Assembly (NCBI GenBank): GCA_003169845.1
Contig: PNAG01000011.1
Coordinates: forward strand, 1 to 64,000
Length of the DNA: 64,000 nt
From: Candidatus Dormiibacterota bacterium
GTDB taxonomy: Bacteria > Chloroflexota > Dormibacteria > Dormibacterales > Dormibacteraceae
Reading direction: 5' to 3'
In this document: piece after piece, positions 1 to 7,389 of the stretch
How the letters are laid out: the number at the start of each line of letters is the position of its first letter
Numbering within the stretch: the stretch's first letter is position 1
The notes under the pieces: generated by a model
What the model was told of the DNA's origin: nothing
Databases searched by the model: none
What the model saw: only the letters and a program-made list of their open reading frames with translations
Position numbers and translations under genes: made by a program

Positions 1-791
1 ACCATCTTGGCCGCGCGGCGGGTCGTCCCGCCCGACTTGATCGAGCCGGCGAACGAGTCGTAGCCCTTCATGAAGGAGACAGGTCCGGAGGCGGTACCGC
101 CGCCCGACAGTTGCTCCTTGGAGGAACGCAGCACCGAGAGGTTGGTGCCTGTGCCGCTCCCGAACTTGAACAGCATGCCTTCTGTCTTGACCAGCTCCAG
201 GATGGACTCCATCGAGTCCTCCACCGAGTTGATGAAGCACGCCGAACCCTGCTGGGCGCGGCCGGGCACACCGATGTTGAACCAGACCGGGCTGTTGAAA
301 GAGGCGTGCTGCGTGACAAGGAGGTAGCGGAGCTCTTCAGACCAGTTCTCTGCGTCCTCTTCGGTCGCGAAGTAGCCGCCGTTGCGTCCCCAACCGGCCA
401 GGGTCTCGACCACTCGGTCGATCAGCTGGCGGACGCTGGTTTCGCGCTCAGGGGTGCCCACGCCGCCCCGGAAGTACTTCTGGGCGACTACGTTGATGGC
501 CAGCTGCGACCAGGAGCGGGGAACCTCGACGTCCTTCTGCTCGAAGATGACCTGGCCCTTCTCGCCGATGATCGCGGCGGTTCGCCGCTCCCACTCCACG
601 AGGTCGAATGCGTGACTGCCCGGAGGTGTGAAGTGCCGGCCGAAGCGCAGCCCCTTCACCGTTGATGCGCCCTGCGCGCGCCCGGCGGCTCCTGCTTTGG
701 ATTGGCTCCCGTTGGTCTTGAGCGACGCGCCCTGCGCGCGCCCGTCTGCCCCCGAGCTGGCTCCGGTGAGGTCGGCAATGTTCTTGGCCAT
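1..791 (-). CDS. nrdJ: Adenosylcobalamin-dependent (class II) ribonucleotide reductase, 5' part, cut by the window edge
   Basis: Reduces ribonucleotides to deoxyribonucleotides using adenosylcobalamin, so it needs no oxygen-dependent radical cofactor. About 263 N-terminal residues are visible and the frame stays open through base 1. Family segments are clear: LVTQHASFNSPVWFNIG, then ACFINSVEDSM (containing the first cysteine of the catalytic disulfide pair), then FKFGSGTGTNLSVLRSS. The start MAKNIADL follows GGAGG by about 14 bases. Residues 10-50 are a low-complexity leader in which GRAQGAS occurs twice. No ATP-cone is seen before the catalytic region. A promoter and two NrdR-like boxes lie upstream. 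The family call is firm. Confidence 0.93.
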   Translation of the reverse strand, partial: MAKNIADLTGASSGADGRAQGASLKTNGSQSKAGAAGRAQGASTVKGLRFGRHFTPPGSHAFDLVEWERRTAAIIGEKGQVIFEQKDVEVPRSWSQLAINVVAQKYFRGGVGTPERETSVRQLIDRVVETLAGWGRNGGYFATEEDAENWSEELRYLLVTQHASFNSPVWFNIGVPGRAQQGSACFINSVEDSMESILELVKTEGMLFKFGSGTGTNLSVLRSSKEQLSGGGTASGPVSFMKGYDSFAGSIKSGGTTRRAAKM

Positions 792-894
792 CTTCTTTAG
801 AGAACGCCTCCTTCAATCATCCCCGGTGAGGGTGTATTCGCGCTGTTGGTGGGACGTGAGCTGCGTCGTTGAACTTGTGCGTTTGGGGATGGAA

Positions 895-935
895 GAGGCC
901 CCAGAGCATGCCCGCCACTTATGCCCCAGGGCCTC
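895..935 (-). other. Imperfect inverted repeat in the nrdJ leader
   Basis: GAGGCCC at 895-901 pairs with GGGCCTC at 929-935, giving a 7-bp stem in the predicted 150-nt nrdJ leader, just downstream of the inferred transcription start. I looked for the conserved boxes of a cobalamin riboswitch, expected for a B12 enzyme, and found none. The role is unknown. Confidence 0.3.
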
Positions 936-950
936 AAACTAACGCCCCAA

Positions 951-979
951 ATGATACGAACCGCTTTTGGGCTTGTCAA
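951..979 (-). promoter_or_regulatory. Sigma-70-type promoter of nrdJ
   Basis: Read on the minus strand, TTGACA (979-974) is separated by exactly 17 bases from TATCAT (956-951). This is close to the housekeeping consensus and points at nrdJ. The inferred start near 944 leaves a leader of about 150 nt. Confidence 0.75.
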
Positions 980-987
980 GACCCAAA

Positions 988-1036
988 ACACAAGATATTC
1001 GGCCTTAACGCACCTTTACCCCCAACATATTGGTGG
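988..1036 (-). promoter_or_regulatory. Pair of NrdR-like boxes upstream of the nrdJ promoter
   Basis: Two cores resembling the NrdR box (CwAtATaTwG) are present: CAAGATATTC at 991-1000 and CAACATATTG at 1023-1032. They are offset by 32 bp, three helical turns, as expected for cooperative NrdR binding. The second core sits in a near palindrome, CCAACATATTGG. Both lie just upstream of the -35 box. NrdR is the ATP/dATP-sensing repressor of ribonucleotide reductase genes. The nrdR gene itself is not in the window. Confidence 0.6.
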
Positions 1037-1111
1037 ATTACCTGTGGACAACTCTGCTCCCGAATTGGGCAAATCGTGCGCAAGAGCTGTGGGAAAGTGC
1101 GCAAAACCGGC

Positions 1112-2176
1112 CTACTGAACTGATTCGACGAGAGCGAGCTGGGTGGGGCTTGTGGATATCTCAGTCCCACCAACGGCGCTGCGCGCCACCTCCCCGGCAA
1201 GCGGGGAGGAATCTGTGGACGCGTTCTCGGTCATCTGGACGCTCTGGGCCGACGCCCGGATCCTGGCCGACACCTGCTTGCCCTCGCCATAGGCGTTCTG
1301 GAGCATCGTGACGGCTCGCTGCAGCTTGTTCTCGAGCACGCCCTCGAGGGTGTCCAGGTGGCGCTCCACGTCGATCAGCGCCGACTGGAGCTTTTCCATG
1401 TCGACGGTGCGCGCGAACTGCAGGTGCAGCTGGTACAGCGTGAGCAGATAGGGGAGGGCCATCGCGTAGCCGACGACCATCACGTGCCGCTTGTGGGCGC
1501 CGACGATCGCCCCCCGGCATACGTCGTATGCGGCGTCGGGGATCACGGCCAGCGCGAACGGCGACGTGGTGCCCGGGTCGATGTACTGGCTGACCTCACG
1601 CACCCGGCGCTCCACCTCGCGCTCGACCTGGGCGGTGAGCTGCGCCCGGCGCGGCGCGTCCAGCCCCGGGTCGCCAAGCTGCTCCAGCGCTCCGCTCGAC
1701 ACCCATTTGGAGTCCATCGGCAAGAGCTTGCCGCCAGGGAGGCGAAGCGCCAGCTCGACCACCTTGCCGCCGACCCAGACGTTGCGCTGGAGCATCTCGG
1801 GCGGAAGGTGGCGGAGCGCTTCTTCGAGGATGTTCTCGCCCGCCGCTCCCCGCGTGGAGCTGCCGGCGATCACGCTCTCCAGGCGTCTCAGGCTCGCCCT
1901 GGCCTCGTCCTCGACCGGCTGCCTGGCGGACAGGGCCGAGCGAAGGCCCTCGACCACGGACTGCGTTTGGGACAGGCGCTCGCGGAGTTCGGCGGCCTGC
2001 GAGCCCTGGGCCTGGCCGCCGGCCTCCAGCCGGAGCTTGAGCTCGGCGACGTCGTGCGCCTGCCCGTCCGCGCGGCGGACCAGGTTCCACACGAGGAAGG
2101 CCACGCCGGCCATTGCGGCCAGGAGGCATACCATCAGAAGGGCGAACATGAGTTCGAGCACCGACATCTTGCGCAT
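1112..2176 (-). CDS. rmuC: RmuC-family DNA recombination protein
   Basis: RmuC proteins are membrane-anchored nuclease-like proteins that limit inversions at short inverted repeats. Residues 1-30 hold one membrane helix (MRKMSVLELMFALLMVCLL), followed by a coiled-coil stretch rich in L, E and R (about 40-100). The conserved domain follows, with GAAGENILEEAL, DSKWVSSGALEQL and PFALAVIPDAAYDVCRGA. I chose the start at 2176; a longer frame would run into the divergent dCMP deaminase gene. The last 30 residues look unlike the family and contain a read-through palindromic repeat (SSPLAGEVARSAVGG). Confidence 0.85.
   Translation of the reverse strand: MRKMSVLELMFALLMVCLLAAMAGVAFLVWNLVRRADGQAHDVAELKLRLEAGGQAQGSQAAELRERLSQTQSVVEGLRSALSARQPVEDEARASLRRLESVIAGSSTRGAAGENILEEALRHLPPEMLQRNVWVGGKVVELALRLPGGKLLPMDSKWVSSGALEQLGDPGLDAPRRAQLTAQVEREVERRVREVSQYIDPGTTSPFALAVIPDAAYDVCRGAIVGAHKRHVMVVGYAMALPYLLTLYQLHLQFARTVDMEKLQSALIDVERHLDTLEGVLENKLQRAVTMLQNAYGEGKQVSARIRASAQSVQMTENASTDSSPLAGEVARSAVGGTEISTSPTQLALVESVQ
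1189..1209. repeat. GC-rich REP-like palindrome
   Basis: CCTCCCCG and CGGGGAGG flank a 5-base loop. It is a member of the palindrome family seen about 11 times in the window, here translated as part of the RmuC C-terminus. Confidence 0.6.
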
Positions 2177-2222
2177 TGTAGTCCGCGAAAGGGGTATAGA
2201 CAAGGGTGTTAACCTCACCGAA

Positions 2223-2687
2223 ATGGCCGAGATCGAACCCATCGCCCAGACCGACCAAGCGCCCGACCGCATCCCCCTGGAAGAGGTCTACATGCGCATG
2301 GCCGAAGAGCTGGCCAAGCGCTCGACGTGCGCCCGGCTCCAGGTCGGCAGCGTGATCACCACGTCCGATCTGACCCAGGTGCTGGGCATCGGCTACAACG
2401 GCAACGCGAGAGGCCTGCCCAACCGCTGCGACTCATCCGAGCCGGGGAGCTGCGGCTGCATCCATTCCGAGCAAAACGCCTTGATCAAGGCCGGCGCCCA
2501 GCTGCCGGGCAAGGTGATGTTCGTCACCGCCTCGCCGTGCGTGATGTGCGCCAAGATGATCATCAACACCAACGTCGGGCGCGTCTACTACCGCGAGGCG
2601 TATCGCGACCCCGCGGGGCTGAACGTGCTGCGGCAGGCGGGGGTCGAGGTCATCCACTACGACCGCTGGCGCAATCACTGGCGCTAG
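2223..2687 (+). CDS. dCMP deaminase / zinc-dependent deoxycytidylate deaminase
   Basis: Deaminates dCMP to dUMP, feeding thymidylate synthesis. The 154-residue protein has the full zinc-hydrolase signature: HSEQNAL (zinc ligand and catalytic Glu) and PCVMCAKM (two zinc-ligand cysteines). It also has the family segment YNGNARGLPNRC. A cluster of extra cysteines (CDSSEPGSCGC) just before the HSE motif resembles the second zinc site of ComEB-type dCMP deaminases. ATG at 2223 is chosen over an upstream GTG (2211). The gene is divergent from rmuC with a 46-bp spacer, and its last four bases overlap the convergent Nudix gene. Its job fits with the neighbouring nrdJ. Confidence 0.88.
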   Translation: MAEIEPIAQTDQAPDRIPLEEVYMRMAEELAKRSTCARLQVGSVITTSDLTQVLGIGYNGNARGLPNRCDSSEPGSCGCIHSEQNALIKAGAQLPGKVMFVTASPCVMCAKMIINTNVGRVYYREAYRDPAGLNVLRQAGVEVIHYDRWRNHWR

Positions 2688-3376
2688 CTCTCGGAGATCT
2701 CCCAGCCGTTCTCGGTGCGCACCATCTTCGGTTCGACGGTTGGAACCTCTTTCAGCCGGCGCGCCCGATCGAAGAGCTTCGCCGCATCCGTGTCCGGCGC
2801 GACAGACTCGAGCACCGTGCGCGTGGCGTACACCAGCGTGATGTCCGGGTTCGACAGCGCCTGCTCGGGCGAGGCCCACATCCAGTCGGTCACCTCGCCC
2901 TCCTGAGACCGCACCTCCTGGCCGGCCGGCAGGTGGGCGAGAAAGAACCGGGCGTCATACCGGCGCCGCAGCGGCAAAGGCGTGACCCAGCGGGCGAACA
3001 GCACAAGGCGGTCGAGCGCCGGCTCCAGGAGCAGCTCGCGTAGGGCCTCGCCGAAGGTCTTCCCACTTTCGACTATGGAGCGCACCCGGTCGTTGTCGGC
3101 CTGGCGCGCAAAGCGGCGGCCGCGACGGGCCAAAAGGATGCCGACCTCCTCGAACACCTCCCGCACCGCCGCCATGCGGATCTCGTCGCCCCAGCCCATG
3201 TCGCCGGCGTGAACGGTGCCGCCCGGAAACACGTAGGCGCCGGGCGCGAAGTCGGCCCCGCCAGGACGGTGAACGAGCAGCAGCTCCCACGGGTCGCGGC
3301 CGCGGACGACGAGCACCGTCGCCGACGGACGCGGCGTGACAGGGGGTCCTTCGTTGATGGCCCCGGGCGGCAGCAC
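2684..3376 (-). CDS. Nudix hydrolase, NUDT19/CoA-type-like
   Basis: A 230-residue Nudix protein hydrolysing a nucleoside diphosphate linked to an unknown group. The fold start is visible as PSATVLVVRGRDPWELLLVHR, then FAPGAYVFPGG, and the Nudix helix core REVFEEVGILL near residue 75. The canonical Glu seven residues before REV is Asp here, and an insert (HAGDMGWGD) lies between the GG and the helix. That layout recalls the NUDT7/19 group that cleaves CoA derivatives. The start is GTG at 3376. The substrate cannot be set from sequence alone. Confidence 0.8.
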   Translation of the reverse strand: MLPPGAINEGPPVTPRPSATVLVVRGRDPWELLLVHRPGGADFAPGAYVFPGGTVHAGDMGWGDEIRMAAVREVFEEVGILLARRGRRFARQADNDRVRSIVESGKTFGEALRELLLEPALDRLVLFARWVTPLPLRRRYDARFFLAHLPAGQEVRSQEGEVTDWMWASPEQALSNPDITLVYATRTVLESVAPDTDAAKLFDRARRLKEVPTVEPKMVRTENGWEISES

Positions 3377-3381
3377 CTCAT

Positions 3382-3387
3382 TAGGAT
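3382..3387 (+). promoter_or_regulatory. -10-like box (TAGGAT) next to the SDR start
   Basis: TAGGAT lies six bases before the GTG start of the SDR gene, a spacing that predicts a leaderless transcript. No clear -35 box is seen. The same arrangement recurs before several other genes in the window. Confidence 0.4.
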
Positions 3388-3393
3388 GCCTGG

Positions 3394-4149
3394 GTGGACC
3401 TCGGCATTGCGGGAAAGGTCGCTCTCGTCACGGCGGGCACGCGCGGAATCGGGCTGGGCATCGCGCAGGCGCTGGCCACCGAAGGCGCGCGCGTTGCGAT
3501 CGCTGCACGGACCGAAAGCGACGTTAAGCGCATTGCGGACTCGCTTGGCGGGCTCGGCATCGCCGCGGACCTGATGACCGAAGAAGGTGGCCGGCGCGCG
3601 GTCGAGGCGACCGTCACCGAGCTCGGGCCGATCGAGATCCTGGTCAACAACCTCGGACTTCGCGCAGGCACGTCCTGGACCGACACCGGCCCCAAAGAGT
3701 TCGAAACCGCGTTCGCAGGCAATGTCGCGGTCAGCGTGCGCATGACCCAGCTGGTGCTGCCCACCATGCTGGAGCGTGGATGGGGGCGCATCGTCACCAT
3801 CACCTCGGTTTGGGGGCGGGAGACGGGCGGGGCGCCCGCCTACAACGCGGCGAAAGCCGCTGAGATCAGCTTCGTCAAGTCGCTTGCCCGCGAGGTGGCG
3901 GACAGGGGCGTGACGGTCAACGCCGTCGCACCGGGCTCCATCCTCTGGCCGGGAGGCGGATGGGACCGCCGCCAGAAGGCAGACCCGGAGGCAATCGCCG
4001 AGTTCGTCCGCCAGGACATGCCCCTGGGGCGATTCGGAACGGTCGACGAGGTCGCCAGCATGGTGGCTTTCGTCTGCTCGACCCGCGCGAGCCTGGTGAA
4101 CGGGGCCATCATCGCGGTCGATGGAGGGCAATCGCGGTCCGGAATCTGA
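3394..4149 (+). CDS. Short-chain dehydrogenase/reductase (FabG-like)
   Basis: A 251-residue classical SDR. The cofactor motif TAGTRGIG sits at residues 13-20, NNLG near 88, the catalytic Ser in TITSVWG, and the YNAAKA active-site Tyr/Lys pair near 150. The C-terminus ends in VDGGQS, typical of 3-oxoacyl-ACP reductase-like enzymes. Length and motif order are complete. GTG at 3394 is the start, supported by the box just before it. It is not in a fatty-acid operon, so the substrate is unknown and a dedicated FabG role is not supported. Confidence 0.85.
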   Translation: MDLGIAGKVALVTAGTRGIGLGIAQALATEGARVAIAARTESDVKRIADSLGGLGIAADLMTEEGGRRAVEATVTELGPIEILVNNLGLRAGTSWTDTGPKEFETAFAGNVAVSVRMTQLVLPTMLERGWGRIVTITSVWGRETGGAPAYNAAKAAEISFVKSLAREVADRGVTVNAVAPGSILWPGGGWDRRQKADPEAIAEFVRQDMPLGRFGTVDEVASMVAFVCSTRASLVNGAIIAVDGGQSRSGI

Positions 4150-4169
4150 ACGTTGCCCTTTGCCGGATC

Positions 4170-4430
4170 GTGGCCGTTATCGCCGGCTGTACGCAGACGA
4201 GTCCAACACCACCAGAAGCCAATCCGAGGACGCTGACCGGCAGCCTTGGCGCAGCCGCTTACGACATCGAGGTCCCGTCCGCGTGGAACGGGACGCTCTT
4301 TCTATCCAGCCACGGCTATGTGCCTCCGGGCGGTCCCAAATTCGCCGCCGCGTCCCCGAGCGTCGACGCAACGGCGTGGCTGCTCGCTGGGCGCTGCCGG
4401 ACGCGTTCACAGACCAGATTGCGCTCCTGA
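4170..4430 (+). pseudogene. Truncated remnant of a secreted hydrolase-like lipoprotein
   Basis: From a possible GTG at 4170 the frame reads a short signal with a lipobox-like VIAGC, then TLTGSLGAAAYDIEVP, SAWNGTLFLSSHGY and a stretch resembling the N-terminus of exported alpha/beta-hydrolase-type proteins. It then collapses into RCRTRSQTRLRS and stops after about 86 residues. The expected nucleophile elbow and C-terminal half are absent. A plausible continuation (DAFTDQIALLNGG) sits in another frame just after the break, suggesting a frameshift plus deletion. I read it as a decayed gene. Confidence 0.45.
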
Positions 4431-4456
4431 ATGGCGGAATCCGGAGTACGAGTCTG

Positions 4457-5950
4457 CTAGGGACCTGAGATCGGGTTCGCGCCCAGCTGGCCCAGCAGGA
4501 GCACCGTCGTCGGGTAGACGCCCAGCGCGACCGAGGCCACTCCGCTCAACCACAGCACGCCCTGGCTACTGATCGAGGCGGGCACCCGGTCGGTGCGGGC
4601 CGACGCCGTCCACACCGGCACCAGCACGCGCACGTAATAGAAGACCGAGACGACGCTCATGATCACCGCCAGCACCACCAGCCAGGTGTACCCCGCGCTG
4701 ACGCCCGCGGTGAACAGGAACAGCTTGCCGAAAAATCCGACCGACGGCGGAAAGCCGGCGAGCGACAGCATGAAGACCGACATCAGGACGGCCATCACGG
4801 GGTTGCGCCGGGCGAGCCCTTCGAGGTCCGAGAAGCGGTCGCGGTCGCCTTCCGGGCCCGCCAGCAGAGTGATCACCGCGAACGCTCCGAAGTTCATGAA
4901 CATGTAGACGAACAGGTAGTAGAGGACGGCCGACAGCCCGCTCTGCCCGCCGGCGATCACGCCGATCAGGATGTAGCCCGCCTGCGCCACCCCCGAGTAG
5001 GCGAGCAGGCGCTTCAAGCTCGTCTGCGCGATCGCCATCAGGTTGCCCACGACCATGCTCGTCGCCGCGACGAAGGCGAGGAGCGCCTGCCACTCGGGCG
5101 CGAGGTGTGGGAGGCCGCCCGAGAAGACGCGCACGATCATCGCGAAAGCGGCGGCCTTGGTGCCGACGGACATGAAGGCGGTCACCGGGAGCGGCGCCCC
5201 TTGGTACACGTCCGGTGTCCACATATGGAACGGCGCCGCGGAGACCTTGAAGGCAAAACCGACGCCCATCAACACGATGCCGAGGATGATCAGCGGGTTG
5301 CCCGAGGAGGTCGCGTCCAGCCGTTTCGCGATCTCGGGGATGACCGTGGTCCCGGCGCCACCGTAGATCAGCGCCATGCCGTAAAGGACGAAGGCGCTCG
5401 CGAACCCCCCGACGAGCAGGTACTTGGCAGCGGCCTCCTGCGAGCGGCTCTCCGTGCGCACGAAGCCGCACGCGATGTAGAGCGCGATCGAGAGCAGCTC
5501 CAGACCGAGGAATACCGTCACCAGCGACGTCGCCGAACCCAGCACCATCATCCCGATCACCGCGGCCATGATGAGGATGTGGAATTCCGACTCCAGCAAA
5601 CCGCGCTTCCTCACGTACGAGTGCGAGAGCGCGACCGTCAGGATGCCGAGCGTGGCGAACAGGATCTCGAAGAACAGCGCGAAGTTGTCGCCTGTGGCGA
5701 ACCCGTGGTACGCGGAGGCCCCGCCCTGTCCGTAGACCCAGCGGTATGCCGCGGTCGCGAGGGCGAACGCGAAACCGGTCACCGCGGTCATGGCGACCGC
5801 GCCGCCGCGGCGATGCTTCGGCAGCACCAGGTCGACCACGATCGCGAACAGGAAGAAGCCGGTCAGCGTCGCGACGGCGGCAATCTGGCTGAGGTCGGCG
5901 AGCGCCTGCGACCACGTGTAGGTGAGGTCGACCGTGAGCAGTGGGCTCAT
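4457..5950 (-). CDS. nuoN: NADH-quinone oxidoreductase subunit N
   Basis: A 497-residue antiporter-like proton-pumping subunit of complex I in the plasma membrane, with about 14 predicted helices. Family segments include KYLLVGGFASAFVLYG, FHMWTPDVYQGAPLPVTAFM and LKRLLAYSGVAQAGYILIG. The ATG at 5950 overlaps the nuoM stop by four bases, which decides the start over a longer open frame. It is the last gene of the nuo operon. Confidence 0.95.
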   Translation of the reverse strand: MSPLLTVDLTYTWSQALADLSQIAAVATLTGFFLFAIVVDLVLPKHRRGGAVAMTAVTGFAFALATAAYRWVYGQGGASAYHGFATGDNFALFFEILFATLGILTVALSHSYVRKRGLLESEFHILIMAAVIGMMVLGSATSLVTVFLGLELLSIALYIACGFVRTESRSQEAAAKYLLVGGFASAFVLYGMALIYGGAGTTVIPEIAKRLDATSSGNPLIILGIVLMGVGFAFKVSAAPFHMWTPDVYQGAPLPVTAFMSVGTKAAAFAMIVRVFSGGLPHLAPEWQALLAFVAATSMVVGNLMAIAQTSLKRLLAYSGVAQAGYILIGVIAGGQSGLSAVLYYLFVYMFMNFGAFAVITLLAGPEGDRDRFSDLEGLARRNPVMAVLMSVFMLSLAGFPPSVGFFGKLFLFTAGVSAGYTWLVVLAVIMSVVSVFYYVRVLVPVWTASARTDRVPASISSQGVLWLSGVASVALGVYPTTVLLLGQLGANPISGP

Positions 5951-7389
5951 CTCGCGAGGCCCGCCTGTCCCAACGACGTCATCAGGCTCGTGAGCGCATT
6001 CGGATCGAGCCCGATCACGAACATCAGGATGACCAGCGGCGCCAGCAGCAGCAGCTGTCCGATATAGATGTCGGACCTGGGCACCGGGCCGGCCGGCGGA
6101 CCCTGCATCACCCCCTGGAACAGCCGCAGCATGTAGACCGGCGCGAGCACCAGCCCGATGGCGCCGAAGAGGGCGAGAGCGGGCGCGCGCTGCCACGCGC
6201 CGAGCAGCGTCATGAACTCACCCGCGAAGCTGTTGAGACCTGGCAGGCCGAGCGCGGCGAGGGTGACGACTATGAACACGCCCGCCATGACAGGCATGCG
6301 TGCGGCCAGGCCGGCCATGGCCGAGCGGTCACGCGTCCCGGCGCGGTCGGAGATCCAGGCCACGATCAGGAAGAGGGCCGAGATGATGATTCCGTGGTTG
6401 ACCATCTGCAGGATCGCGCCCTGCTGGCCCTGCACGTTGTAGGAAAAGATGCCCAGGACGATGAAGCCCATGTGACTCACGCTGGAATAGGCGACCAGCA
6501 GCTTCATGTCGCGCTGGGCGATCGCCATCAGTGCGCCCCAGATGATCGCGGCAACTGCGAGCACGGGAACGACCCAGCGCCAGTCCCACCAGCCCACCGG
6601 CTCAGGGAACAGCGGGACGGCGATGCGCAGGAAGCCGTACGCGCCGGCTTTGCCCATCACGCCGGCGAAGGTGATCAGCATCGGTGTGGGCGCCGCCGCG
6701 TAGGCGTCGGGGAGCCAGCTGTGGAAGGGGAAGAGCGGCGTCTTGATCGCGAATGCCAGCGCGAAGACGGAGAAGAGGCCGAACTGGATCGAGGGTGAGG
6801 GGGCGAGCGTGGCCAGCGTGGCGAGGTCGAAGGTCTGCTTGCCCGTGAAGACGTACTCGCCGATCACGCCGACCAGCATCAAGAGCGAACCCGCCAGCGT
6901 GTAGAGGACGAATTTCAGCGCCGCGCGGGCGGGCCGGTCGCCCTCGCCGAAGATCCAGAGCAGGAAGTAGGCCGGGATGAGCATCGCCTCCCAGAACACA
7001 TAAAAGAGGACGAGGTCGGTGGCCATGAACACGCCCGCGAGACCGGCGGACATCGCGAGCATCAGGGCGACGAAGCGGTTCAGATGGCGCGTCGCGATTG
7101 GCGTGGCCAGGATGGCGACCACGGTCAGGAAGGCATTGAGGACGACCAGCCAGAGGCTGATGCCGTCCACGCCGAGGCGATAGAAGACGCGCAGTTGCGG
7201 GATCCAGGGCACCGCTTCCGAGTACTGGTAGCCGCGATAGCCGGGCTCGAACGAGAACGCCACGCCCGCGGCCACCGCCAGGGCGGCCAGCGCGACGACC
7301 ACGCCGAGCCACTTCGCGAAGCGCGGCGGTATGAAGGCGATGAGCCCCGAACCCACCAGGGGAAGCAGCCAGATGACGGTCAGCGTCAT
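5947..7389 (-). CDS. nuoM: NADH-quinone oxidoreductase subunit M
   Basis: A 480-residue antiporter-like subunit of the complex I membrane arm. The pump glutamate lies in FYVFWEAMLIPAYFLLWIFG. The conserved helix-break region FPFHSWLPDAYAAAPTPM and the lysine-bearing SYSSVSHMGF-type segment are also present. The gene overlaps nuoN and nuoL by four bases each, so translation is probably coupled along the operon. Confidence 0.95.
   Translation of the reverse strand: MTLTVIWLLPLVGSGLIAFIPPRFAKWLGVVVALAALAVAAGVAFSFEPGYRGYQYSEAVPWIPQLRVFYRLGVDGISLWLVVLNAFLTVVAILATPIATRHLNRFVALMLAMSAGLAGVFMATDLVLFYVFWEAMLIPAYFLLWIFGEGDRPARAALKFVLYTLAGSLLMLVGVIGEYVFTGKQTFDLATLATLAPSPSIQFGLFSVFALAFAIKTPLFPFHSWLPDAYAAAPTPMLITFAGVMGKAGAYGFLRIAVPLFPEPVGWWDWRWVVPVLAVAAIIWGALMAIAQRDMKLLVAYSSVSHMGFIVLGIFSYNVQGQQGAILQMVNHGIIISALFLIVAWISDRAGTRDRSAMAGLAARMPVMAGVFIVVTLAALGLPGLNSFAGEFMTLLGAWQRAPALALFGAIGLVLAPVYMLRLFQGVMQGPPAGPVPRSDIYIGQLLLLAPLVILMFVIGLDPNALTSLMTSLGQAGLAR

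Noticed and set aside
792..950. Cobalamin riboswitch in the nrdJ leader
   Set aside because: Expected for a B12 enzyme, but the conserved B12-box bases are missing; only a short inverted repeat is present.
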